A DNA stretch of 64,000 nucleotides, from NCBI RefSeq assembly GCF_001570565.1, contig NZ_BBXE01000043.1, positions 19,477 to 83,476 of the forward strand, in the 5' to 3' direction. The stretch comes from Herbidospora yilanensis (lineage in GTDB: Bacteria > Actinomycetota > Actinomycetes > Streptosporangiales > Streptosporangiaceae). The notes below the pieces were generated by a model. The model saw nothing but the letters and a program-made list of their open reading frames with translations, made no database searches and was not told the DNA's origin. A program made the position numbers and the translations under genes. This document shows, piece after piece, positions 41,026-49,104 of the stretch. Every line of letters begins with the position of its first letter. The stretch's first letter is position 1.

Positions 41026-43785
41026 GTGCCAGCGAACAACGGCAACGCCGGCGGAACCCGCCTGGTGATCGTCGAGTCGCCCGCCAAGGCGAAGACGATC
41101 GCCGGGTACCTCGGGCGCGGTTACGTCGTCGAGTCCAGCATCGGCCACATCCGCGATCTTCCGGGGAAGGGCGACACGATCCCCGAGGAGTACGCGAGCC
41201 AGGCCTGGGCCAAGCTCGGCGTGAACGTCGAAGAGGACTTCGAGCCGCTCTACATCGTGAACAGCGACAAGAAGTCGCAGGTCTCGAAGCTGAAGCAGCT
41301 TCTGAAAGAGGCCGACGAACTCTACCTCGCCACTGACGAAGACCGCGAGGGCGAGGCCATCGCGTGGCACCTGCGCGAGGTGCTGAAGCCGAAGGTGCCC
41401 GTCCACCGCATGGTGTTCCACGAGATCACCCCGCAGGCGATCCGCGACGCCGTGGCCAACCCGCGCGACCTCAACCTGCGCCTGGTCGACGCGCAGGAGA
41501 CCCGGCGCATCCTCGACCGTCTCTACGGTTTCGAGGTCAGCCCGGTCCTGTGGAAGAAGGTCAAGCAGGGGCTCTCCGCGGGCCGCGTGCAGTCGGTCGC
41601 GACGCGTCTGGTGGTCGAGCGGGAGCGTGACCGCATCGCGTTCACCAGCGCCGCCTACTGGGACCTTTCCGCCGTTTTCGACACCGGGCTCGGCAGTGAC
41701 GATCCCAGCCGGTTCGGTGCGACTCTGCTGTCGGTCGCGGGCAAGCGCGTCGCCCAGGGCCGCGACTTCGGCTCCGACGGCCTGCTGACCAGGCAAGACG
41801 TGCTCCACCTCGACCAGGCCGCCGCCACCGCGCTGGCCGGTCGGCTGAACGGGGCTTCTTATGCCGTACGTTCGGTCGAGCGCAAGCCGTACACGAGGAA
41901 GCCCTACGCGCCGTTCCGGACGACCACCCTCCAGCAGGAGGCGAGCCGGAAGCTGGGGTTCTCGGCCAAGTTCACCATGCAGGTGGCCCAGAAGCTCTAC
42001 GAGAACGGGTTCATCACCTACATGCGTACCGACAGCATCACGCTGTCGGAGACCGCCGTCGCGGCGGCGCGGGCCCAGGCGATCAAGCTCTACGGGTCGG
42101 CCTACGTGCCCGACAAGCCGAGGGTGTACGCCAGCAAGGTCAAGAACGCGCAGGAGGCCCACGAGGCGATCCGCCCGTCGGGCGAGGAGTTCCGCACCCC
42201 CGGCGAGACCGGGCTCTCCGGCGACATGTTCCGCCTCTACGAGCTCATCTGGCAGCGCACCGTCGCCTCCCAGATGAAAGACGCCGAGGGCGAGTCGGTG
42301 TCGGTCCGTGTCCTGGCCGACCGCGAGCAGGCCGAGTTCAGCGCGACCGGCCGCACCATCACCTTCTACGGCTTCCTGAAGGCCTACGTCGAAGGCGCCG
42401 ACGACCCGTCGACCGACCGTGACGACTCCGAGAAGCGGCTGCCGAACCTCGCCGAGGGGCAGGCGGTCAACGTCCTGGAGCTCGCCCCGGCCGGCCACGC
42501 GACCAAGCCGCCCGCCCGCTACACCGAGGCGTCTCTGGTCAAGGAGCTGGAAGACCGCGAGATCGGACGGCCGTCGACCTACGCGTCGATCATCGGGACG
42601 ATTTTGGAACGCGGATACGTGTTCAAGAAGGGCACCGCGCTGGTGCCGTCGTTCCTGGCGTTCGCCGTGGTCAACCTGCTGGAGCAACACTTCGGCAACC
42701 TGGTCGACTACGACTTCACGGCCGAGATGGAGAAGGTCCTCGACGACATCGCCAACGACCGCGCCGAGCGGGTGCCCGAACTGCGGCGCTTCTACTTCGG
42801 CGACGGCGGCGACGGTGACGAGGGCCTGAAAGACCTGGTCAGCGACCTGGGCAACATCGACGCCAAGGAGATCAGCTCGTTCCCGATCAAGGGAACCGAC
42901 ATCGTGATCCGGGTGGGCCGCTACGGCACCTACCTCGACCGCGAGGGTGCCAAGGTCAACGTGCCCAGCGACGTCACGCCCGACGAACTGACCGCCGAGA
43001 AGGCCGAGGAGCTGTTCGCCCAGCCGTCCAGCGCCCGCGAGCTGGGCACCGACCCGGTGACCGGGCACGCGATCTGGGTGCGCAACGGGCCCTACGGCCA
43101 CTACGTGACCGAGGTGCTCCCCGAGGAGGCGCCGGCCGCCGACGCCCCGAAGAAGCGGGTGAAGAAGGCCGACCAGCCGAAGCCGCGCATCAGCTCGCTG
43201 TTCAAGTCGATGGACCCCGAGACGATCACCCTCGACGACGCGCTGCGGCTGCTGACGATCCCCCGCGTGATCGGGGAGATCGACGGCGAGGAGGTCGTCG
43301 CCCACAACGGCAAGTTCGGTCCCTACATCAAGAAGGGCACCGACTCCCGGTCGCTGACGGCCGAGGAGGAGCTGCTCACGATGACGATCGAGCAGGCCAA
43401 GGAGGTGTTCGCGCAGCCGAAGCAGCGGGGCCGCAGGGCCGCCGCCGCGCCGCTGCGCGAGCTGGGCGAAGACCCGGTGTCGAAGAAGCCGGTCGTGGTG
43501 AAGGAAGGCCGGTTCGGGCCCTATGTGACCGACGGCGAGACGAACGCCTCGCTGCGCAAGGGCGACACGGTCGAAGACATCACCATCGAGCGGGCGGCCG
43601 AGCTGCTCGCCGACCGGCGTGAGAAGGCCCCGGTGAAGAAGGCGCCCGCCAAGAAGGCTCCGGCGAAGAAGACCACCACGGCCAAGACCACCACGGCCAA
43701 GACCACCGCCACGAAGACCAAGACGGCGGCGGCGAAGTCGACGACCTCGAAGCCGACGGCTCGGGCGAACACCAAGGCGAAGTAG
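41026..43785 (+). CDS. topA: DNA topoisomerase I
   Basis: This 919-residue enzyme relaxes negative supercoils. The start is GTG 41026 with GAGGTAGG eight bases upstream; an in-frame ATG at 40972 lacks support. The Toprim domain runs from RLVIVESPAKAKTIAGYLG to LATDEDREGEAIAWHL. The catalytic Tyr is in GFITYMRTDSITLSE, with QSVATRLVVERER before it. Actinobacterial TopA lacks zinc fingers and has four C-terminal repeats (e.g. GRYGTYLDREGAKVN, FGPYIKKGTDSRSL, GRFGPYVTDGETNASL). The last ~55 residues are Lys/Ala/Thr repeats (KKAPAKKAP, AKTTTAKTT) that bind DNA and raise processivity. Confidence 0.97.
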   Translation: MPANNGNAGGTRLVIVESPAKAKTIAGYLGRGYVVESSIGHIRDLPGKGDTIPEEYASQAWAKLGVNVEEDFEPLYIVNSDKKSQVSKLKQLLKEADELYLATDEDREGEAIAWHLREVLKPKVPVHRMVFHEITPQAIRDAVANPRDLNLRLVDAQETRRILDRLYGFEVSPVLWKKVKQGLSAGRVQSVATRLVVERERDRIAFTSAAYWDLSAVFDTGLGSDDPSRFGATLLSVAGKRVAQGRDFGSDGLLTRQDVLHLDQAAATALAGRLNGASYAVRSVERKPYTRKPYAPFRTTTLQQEASRKLGFSAKFTMQVAQKLYENGFITYMRTDSITLSETAVAAARAQAIKLYGSAYVPDKPRVYASKVKNAQEAHEAIRPSGEEFRTPGETGLSGDMFRLYELIWQRTVASQMKDAEGESVSVRVLADREQAEFSATGRTITFYGFLKAYVEGADDPSTDRDDSEKRLPNLAEGQAVNVLELAPAGHATKPPARYTEASLVKELEDREIGRPSTYASIIGTILERGYVFKKGTALVPSFLAFAVVNLLEQHFGNLVDYDFTAEMEKVLDDIANDRAERVPELRRFYFGDGGDGDEGLKDLVSDLGNIDAKEISSFPIKGTDIVIRVGRYGTYLDREGAKVNVPSDVTPDELTAEKAEELFAQPSSARELGTDPVTGHAIWVRNGPYGHYVTEVLPEEAPAADAPKKRVKKADQPKPRISSLFKSMDPETITLDDALRLLTIPRVIGEIDGEEVVAHNGKFGPYIKKGTDSRSLTAEEELLTMTIEQAKEVFAQPKQRGRRAAAAPLRELGEDPVSKKPVVVKEGRFGPYVTDGETNASLRKGDTVEDITIERAAELLADRREKAPVKKAPAKKAPAKKTTTAKTTTAKTTATKTKTAAAKSTTSKPTARANTKAK

Positions 43786-43804
43786 CCGTTTCACAACTTG
43801 CCGG

Positions 43805-43826
43805 CCTGCGCGGTCCCCCGCGCAGG
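43805..43826. terminator. Hairpin terminator downstream of topA
   Basis: CCTGCGCGG (43805-43813) pairs perfectly with CCGCGCAGG (43818-43826) around a TCCC loop, 20 bases after the topA stop. The stem is nine base pairs of almost pure GC. No U-tract follows. Confidence 0.75.
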
Positions 43827-43830
43827 CGGC

Positions 43831-43865
43831 GGTTGTCCACAGGCGGCAGGTTGTCCACAGGCGGC
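43831..43865. promoter_or_regulatory. Two tandem perfect DnaA boxes in an 18-base direct repeat
   Basis: The 17-base unit GGTTGTCCACAGGCGGC occurs at 43831-43847 and again, unchanged, at 43849-43865. Each contains TTGTCCACA (43833-43841 and 43851-43859), the preferred Streptomyces DnaA box. The boxes point the same way and are 18 bases apart. They lie between the topA terminator and the metallophosphoesterase gene, 65 bases before its start. No AT-rich unwinding region is present, so an origin is unlikely; DnaA-dependent regulation or titration is possible. Confidence 0.7.
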
Positions 43866-43929
43866 TCTCCCGGCTGCGCCGCACGGGTTCTTTGCTCGTA
43901 GCATGAGCGCGGTCCGATAGGGGGTACCC

Positions 43930-45156
43930 GTGGGTTTTCTCGTCGTCGTGTTCGGCGTGGTCTTCGCCGTCCACTACTACCTCTACCGGCGGCTGATCCG
44001 GTCGACGACGTTGCCGGGGCGGGCCAGGAGGGCCCTGACCGGCGGGTTGGTCGTGCTGCTCGGGCTGCTGCTGGTGGCGCTGGTGGGCAGTCGCGTGTCG
44101 TCGTCGTGGATCGTCCACGTGCTGGCCTGGCCCGGGTTCATCTGGGTCGCGATCATGTTCTACCTGACGCTGATCTGCCTCGTGCTGGAGATCCCCCGGC
44201 TGATCCTGAACCGCCGCTTCAAGGGCGACCCGGTCAAGGAGGCGCCGCCGGCCAAGGTCATCCCGGCCACGGTGGGGTCGGCGTCCGGGCTGAAGAAGAT
44301 CGAGATCCAGGTCGAAGACGTCGTCGAGCCGCCCGAACGGCCCGACCGGCGGTTGTTCATCAACCGTGCGACCGCCGTCGCGGCAGGGGTCGGCGCGGGC
44401 ACGATCGTCGGGTTCGGCCTGAAGACGGGGCTGGGCGCACCGGTCATCGAGAAGGTGCGGATCTCGCTGCCCGACTTCGCCGGCGGCATGCGGGTCGCCC
44501 TGGTCAGCGACATCCACCTCGGGCCGCTGACGGGCATCGGTCACACCGAGCGCATCGTCGAGCTGATCAACACGCTGAAGGCCGACTTCGTGGCCATCGT
44601 CGGCGACCTGGTCGACGGGCCGGTCGGCGAGCTCGGCCCGCTGGCCGCCCCGCTCCAGCACATCGCGCCGCCGGCCTACTTCGTGACCGGCAACCACGAG
44701 TACTACCTGGCCGACGGGCCCGAGCCGTGGATCGACCTCCTCGGCGAACACGGCATCAAGACCCTCGCCAACGAGCGGGTGACGATCTACGGCCGGCACG
44801 GCAACCTCACGCTGGCCGGGGTCAACGACGTCACGGGCGACACCGTGCGCGACGGTCCCGACGTGGAGCTCGCGCTCCACGGGCGGCCCGAGGGGCTGCC
44901 GACGATCCTGCTGGCCCACCAGCCCGTCGTCGGCCTGGAGGCGGCGAAGGCCGGGGTCGACCTCCAGCTCTCCGGCCACACCCACGGCGGGCAGATGGTG
45001 CCGTTCGACCGCATCGTGCCGCTCCAGCAGCCGGTGGTCCGGGGGCTCGGCAGGATCGGCGACATGCCGATCTACGTCACCCGGGGAGCCGGTTTCTGGG
45101 GGCCGCCGGTCCGTGTGGGGGCGCCGCCGGAGATCACTCTGATCGAGCTGACGTGA
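43930..45156 (+). CDS. Membrane-anchored metallophosphoesterase
   Basis: This 408-residue protein starts at GTG 43930 with GGGGGT just upstream. Three hydrophobic segments occupy residues 1-95; a further helix-like stretch (ATAVAAGVGAGTIVGFGLKT) near 150 may be a twin-arginine-like or anchor segment after RRLFINRAT. The calcineurin-like domain has VALVSDIHLGPLTG, AIVGDLVDGPVG, VTGNHEYYLAD, LAHQPV and LSGHTHGGQMVPF, giving the full di-metal site. The family includes UDP-diacylglucosamine hydrolase-like and lipid phosphatases; the substrate is not known. Confidence 0.9.
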   Translation: MGFLVVVFGVVFAVHYYLYRRLIRSTTLPGRARRALTGGLVVLLGLLLVALVGSRVSSSWIVHVLAWPGFIWVAIMFYLTLICLVLEIPRLILNRRFKGDPVKEAPPAKVIPATVGSASGLKKIEIQVEDVVEPPERPDRRLFINRATAVAAGVGAGTIVGFGLKTGLGAPVIEKVRISLPDFAGGMRVALVSDIHLGPLTGIGHTERIVELINTLKADFVAIVGDLVDGPVGELGPLAAPLQHIAPPAYFVTGNHEYYLADGPEPWIDLLGEHGIKTLANERVTIYGRHGNLTLAGVNDVTGDTVRDGPDVELALHGRPEGLPTILLAHQPVVGLEAAKAGVDLQLSGHTHGGQMVPFDRIVPLQQPVVRGLGRIGDMPIYVTRGAGFWGPPVRVGAPPEITLIELT

Positions 45157-45316
45157 AGCTCGGGCGCTTGGTTGGCGCTCCCGCCCAAGTCGGGGGGAAC
45201 ACGCATGAATACTGCGGCGATACCCGGTTCGTAATACCCTCAGGCGATGAGCAGCCGGGGCAAACCGGCCCGCTCCAGCCCCCCACCCGCAGCGAGCACC
45301 TGGATACGCTGACACC

Positions 45317-47347
45317 ATGAGCACCCCTGGCCGGGCCCGCAAGCCGTCCCACGTGCTGGCCATCGCTCCGTTCCGCCGTCTGTGGACCGCGATGTCCGTC
45401 GGCGGGCTGGGCGACTGGCTCGCCCTGATCACCCTGACCGCCCTGGCCGGGACGCTCACGCAAGGAGACGGCTACCCGACGCAGAGCCTGGTGATCGGCG
45501 GGGTCTTCCTCGCCAAGCTGCTCCCGGCCGTCCTGCTGGGGCCGCTGGCCGGGCTGCTGGTCTCCAAGGTCGACTGGCGGCTCGCCATGGCCGCGGCCGA
45601 CGCGGTGCGGTTCGTGGTGGTCCTGCTGGCGTTGATCATCGGCGGCCACCAGTGGCTCATCCTGGCGATGTTCCTGATCGAATGCGCGTCCCTGGTGTGG
45701 GGCGCGGGCCGCGACGCCGCCGTCTCCGGGCTGGTGCCCGCCGACCGGCGGGCCGACGCCGAGCGGGTGGGCCTGCTCGCCTGGTACGCCATGGCGCCCC
45801 TCGCCGCCTTCCTGTTCGCCCTGGTGGCGGGCCTGGTCAACGTGATCACGGCGATCGTCCCCGGCTTCGGGCTGGGGGCCGGGAAGATCATGATCGTGGT
45901 GGCCGGGATCTGCTACCTCGCCACCGCCGCGCTGGTGTTCACCCTCGATCTGCGCAACGCGGGCGGGGCCCCCAAGCCGTCGGTGCTGACCCAGCTCGCC
46001 GACGGATGGCGGCTCGCGACGGCGAACCGGGCCGTCAAACGGCTCTACGTCGGCATGATCGGCGTGTTCGCCGCGGTCTCCGTCGTGGTGGCCGTCGGGC
46101 GGGCCTACGTCGGGGTGCTCGGCGGCGGCGACGCCGGATACGCCACGGTCTTCTGCGCCGTGTTCGTGGGTGCGGCCGTGGGCTCGTTCTTCGGGCTGCG
46201 GTGGCTGAAGGAGCTGTCGCGCCGGCGGTTCTTCGGGCTCTCGATCATCATGGCCGGGCTGACGGTCGCCGCCATCGGGCTGATCCACAATTTGGTGCTC
46301 GTGGCGGTGCTGACCTTCGTCTCCGGGGTGTTCGCCGGCATCGCCTGGATCATCGGCTTCACCACGATCGAGGCCGAGTCCGAGGGACGGCGGCCGGTCG
46401 ACTTCCTCCACGCCGCCGCCCGGGTCGTGTTCCTCGGCGTGGTCGCCGTGGCGGCGCTCGTGGGCGGCTTCTTCGGCGAACACGAACTGGCCGTCAACGG
46501 GCTGGCCTACACGTTCGACGGGGCCAACCTGGTGCTGCTCGTCGGGGCCGTGGCGGCCGTGGTGATCGGCGTCCTGTCGCTGCGGCGGCTCGACGACCGG
46601 CCGGAGGTGCCGCTGCGGGTCGACCTGCTGGCCGCGCTGCGCGGCGAGCGGTTGGCGCCCGAGCCCCCGGAAGAGGCGCCGGGCATGTTCATCGCCTTCG
46701 AGGGCGGTGAGGGGTCGGGCAAGACCACCCAGTCGCGGCTGCTCGCGATCTGGCTGCGCGACCAGGGCTTCGACGTCGTCCAGACGCGGGAGCCGGGGTC
46801 GACCAAGGTCGGCATGCGGCTGCGGGCCATCCTGCTCGACTCCACCCACCAGGGCCTGTCGGCCCACGCCGAGACCCTTCTGTACGCCGCCGACCGGGCC
46901 GAACACGTCGAGAAGGTCATCAGGCCGGCACTGGAGCGCGGGTCGATGGTGGTCTGCGACCGCTACGTCGACTCGTCGCTGGCCTACCAGGGGGCCGGGC
47001 GCGTCCTGGGGGCCGACGAGGTCGCCCAGGTCAACCAGTGGGCCACCGGCGGGCTGGTGCCCCATCTGACCGTGCTGGTCGACGTGCCGCCGTCGGTGGG
47101 GCTGCGGCGGCACGCCCACCCCGCCGACCGGATCGAGTCGGAGCCGCTCGACTTCCACGAGCGGGTCCGCTCGGAGTTCCGCGCCCTGGCCGCCCGCGAC
47201 CCCGAGCGCTACTTCGTCGTCGACGGCACGCTCAGCCAGCCCGAGGTGTCGCGGTTGATCCAGGATCGGGTCCGTGAGGTGCTGCCCGACCCGGTGCCCC
47301 GGGAGACTGAGGCCAGCACCGGAACGATGCCCGCGATCAGGGACTAG
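45317..47347 (+). CDS. tmk: MFS-transporter-like domain fused to thymidylate kinase
   Basis: This 676-residue protein has two parts. Residues 1-430 form about 12 membrane helices of MFS type (GLGDWLALITLTALAG, LLGPLAGLLVSKVDWRLAMA). Residues 455-660 are dTMP kinase: P-loop FEGGEGSGKTTQSRLL, TREPGSTKVG, the DRX motif CDRYVDSSLAYQGAGR and DVPPSVGLRR. The kinase makes dTDP for DNA synthesis. The fusion is widespread in actinobacteria; why the kinase is membrane-tethered is not known. It is followed 9 bases later by holB, the usual neighbour. Confidence 0.93.
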   Translation: MSTPGRARKPSHVLAIAPFRRLWTAMSVGGLGDWLALITLTALAGTLTQGDGYPTQSLVIGGVFLAKLLPAVLLGPLAGLLVSKVDWRLAMAAADAVRFVVVLLALIIGGHQWLILAMFLIECASLVWGAGRDAAVSGLVPADRRADAERVGLLAWYAMAPLAAFLFALVAGLVNVITAIVPGFGLGAGKIMIVVAGICYLATAALVFTLDLRNAGGAPKPSVLTQLADGWRLATANRAVKRLYVGMIGVFAAVSVVVAVGRAYVGVLGGGDAGYATVFCAVFVGAAVGSFFGLRWLKELSRRRFFGLSIIMAGLTVAAIGLIHNLVLVAVLTFVSGVFAGIAWIIGFTTIEAESEGRRPVDFLHAAARVVFLGVVAVAALVGGFFGEHELAVNGLAYTFDGANLVLLVGAVAAVVIGVLSLRRLDDRPEVPLRVDLLAALRGERLAPEPPEEAPGMFIAFEGGEGSGKTTQSRLLAIWLRDQGFDVVQTREPGSTKVGMRLRAILLDSTHQGLSAHAETLLYAADRAEHVEKVIRPALERGSMVVCDRYVDSSLAYQGAGRVLGADEVAQVNQWATGGLVPHLTVLVDVPPSVGLRRHAHPADRIESEPLDFHERVRSEFRALAARDPERYFVVDGTLSQPEVSRLIQDRVREVLPDPVPRETEASTGTMPAIRD

Positions 47348-47356
47348 CCTTTCCGG

Positions 47357-48538
47357 GTGGACGTGTTCGATGACCTCGTCGGCCAGGAACAGGCCGCGAC
47401 GGTCCTGCGCCGGGCCGCCGCCGCTGCCGCCGAGGTGCTCGCCGGGGGCCGCGGCGCGGGCATGACCCACGCGTGGCTCTTCACCGGGCCACCCGGTTCC
47501 GGGCGCTTCGACGCCGCCAAGGCCTTCGCCGCCGCCCTGCTCTGCCCCGACCGGGGGTGCGGCTACTGCGACGCGTGCCACCAGGTGATGATCGGCTCCC
47601 ATCCCGACCTGGAGTCGGTCCGGCCCCAGGGGCTCTCATACGGCGTCAAGCAGACCCGCGAGCTCATCCTCCGGGCCGCCGGGCGGTCGACGATGGGCCG
47701 CTGGCGGGTGGTGCTGTTCGACGACGCCGACCGGGCGACCGAGCAGGCGGCCAACGCCCTCCTGAAGGCCATCGAGGAGCCCCCGCCCCGCACGGTCTGG
47801 CTGCTCTGCGCGCCGGCCCCCGACGACATGATCATCACCATCCGGTCGCGCTGCCGCGTGGTGACCCTGGTGACGCCGTCGAGCCAGGCGGTGGCCCATG
47901 CCCTCGTGACCAGAGACAACGTGCCCCCCGGAGTGGCCGAGTCGGTGGCGCGGGCGGCCCAGGGCGACCTGGCCCGGGCCAGGCGGCTGGCGCTCGACGA
48001 GTCGGCCAGGGGGCGGCGCGAGGCCGTACTGTCGATCCCCAAGAGCCTGACCAACCTCGGTGAGTGCATCGCCGCGGCCGAGAAACTCGTGAAGACCGCC
48101 GACGAGGACGCCGCGGCGGCCACCGTCGAGCTCAACGAGACCGAGATCGCCGAACTGCGGGCCATCTACGGCGAGGGATCGACGGGGAAGGGCCTGAACA
48201 AGGGCCTGGTCAGGGGTGGCGCGGGCGCGCTGAAGGAACTGGAGACGGCGCAGAAGTCCCGGGCGACCCGGATCAAGCGCGAGTCGCTCGACACGGCGCT
48301 GCTCGACCTGATGGCCTTTTACCGCGACGTGCTGGCGGTGCAGTTCGGGGCGCCGGTCGAGCTGGCCAACGGCGATCGGCGGGCCGAACTGGAGGCCGTG
48401 GCGCGCGCGTCCCGGCCCGAGGAGACGCTGAAGCGCACCCAGGCGATCATGCGCTGCCGCGAACGGCTGGCGGCCAACGTCAACCCGCAGATCGCGGTCG
48501 AGGCGCTCACCCTGGCTCTGTGGAAACCGGTCGGCTGA
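47357..48538 (+). CDS. holB: DNA polymerase III delta' subunit
   Basis: This 393-residue clamp-loader subunit starts at GTG 47357. It has an AAA+ fold with an altered Walker A, GPPGSGRFDAAKAF (no Lys-Ser/Thr, as expected for a non-hydrolysing delta'), a four-Cys zinc module CPDRGCGYCDACHQV, EKPPP-like sensor segment LLKAIEEPPPRTVWLL and the SRC motif in IRSRCRVVTL. The C-terminal collar domain is helical. It is directly downstream of tmk, the standard arrangement. Confidence 0.93.
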   Translation: MDVFDDLVGQEQAATVLRRAAAAAAEVLAGGRGAGMTHAWLFTGPPGSGRFDAAKAFAAALLCPDRGCGYCDACHQVMIGSHPDLESVRPQGLSYGVKQTRELILRAAGRSTMGRWRVVLFDDADRATEQAANALLKAIEEPPPRTVWLLCAPAPDDMIITIRSRCRVVTLVTPSSQAVAHALVTRDNVPPGVAESVARAAQGDLARARRLALDESARGRREAVLSIPKSLTNLGECIAAAEKLVKTADEDAAAATVELNETEIAELRAIYGEGSTGKGLNKGLVRGGAGALKELETAQKSRATRIKRESLDTALLDLMAFYRDVLAVQFGAPVELANGDRRAELEAVARASRPEETLKRTQAIMRCRERLAANVNPQIAVEALTLALWKPVG

Positions 48539-48576
48539 GACGAGCAACCTCGGGGGGCTCCGCACGTCTCTGAAGC

Positions 48577-49104
48577 ATGCAGGCCGAAACGGTGGACATC
48601 GCACTCTCCTCCGGTGACCGGGATGAGGCGATCAGCCGCCTCTACGAGGAGCACGCGCTCGGGCTGACCAGGCTGGCCCTGATCATGGTCGGCGATCGGG
48701 AGAGCGCCGAGGACGCCGTACAGGACGCGTTTCTGGGGCTGCACCGTCGGTGGCGGCTGCTCCGCGACCCGGCCGCCGCCGTGCCCTACCTGCGGAGTTC
48801 GGTGCTGAACAACGCGCGCAGCGTGCTGCGGCGAAGACGGTTGCCGTCGTGGTTCGCGGGGGCCTACGACCCACCCGTCTGGTCGGCCGAGTCGGCGGCC
48901 TTACTCGGGGCCGAACGCCGGGAGGTCCTGGAGGCCCTGCATCGGCTGCCGCAACGACAACGGGAGGCGCTGCTGCTGCGGTACTACGCCGAACTGTCGG
49001 AGGAGGAGACCGCCCAGGCGATGGGGGTCAGCAGGGGGACCGTCAAGTCCACGACCTCCCGGGCGCTCGACGCGCTGGGTCGCATTCTTGGAGAGAACGC
49101 ATGA
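48577..49104 (+). CDS. SigE-family ECF RNA polymerase sigma factor
   Basis: This 175-residue sigma factor starts at ATG 48577. Region 2 is ISRLYEEHALGLTRLALIMV then ESAEDAVQDAFLGLHRRW; region 4 is LHRLPQRQREALLLRYYAEL then SEEETAQAMGVSRGTVKSTT. It is of the SigE-family (ECF41-like to ECF50-type Actino) group that has no classical anti-sigma zinc protein. The next gene starts inside its stop (ATGA) and encodes a membrane-anchored protein that may act as its partner. Confidence 0.9.
   Translation: MQAETVDIALSSGDRDEAISRLYEEHALGLTRLALIMVGDRESAEDAVQDAFLGLHRRWRLLRDPAAAVPYLRSSVLNNARSVLRRRRLPSWFAGAYDPPVWSAESAALLGAERREVLEALHRLPQRQREALLLRYYAELSEEETAQAMGVSRGTVKSTTSRALDALGRILGENA

Noticed and set aside
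43831..43865. The DnaA boxes as a replication origin
   Set aside because: Only two boxes, no dnaA or dnaN nearby and no AT-rich stretch.
40876..45459. A minus-strand open frame of over 1500 codons across topA and the metallophosphoesterase
   Set aside because: Entirely antisense to topA and the phosphoesterase, with shadow composition and no family motif.
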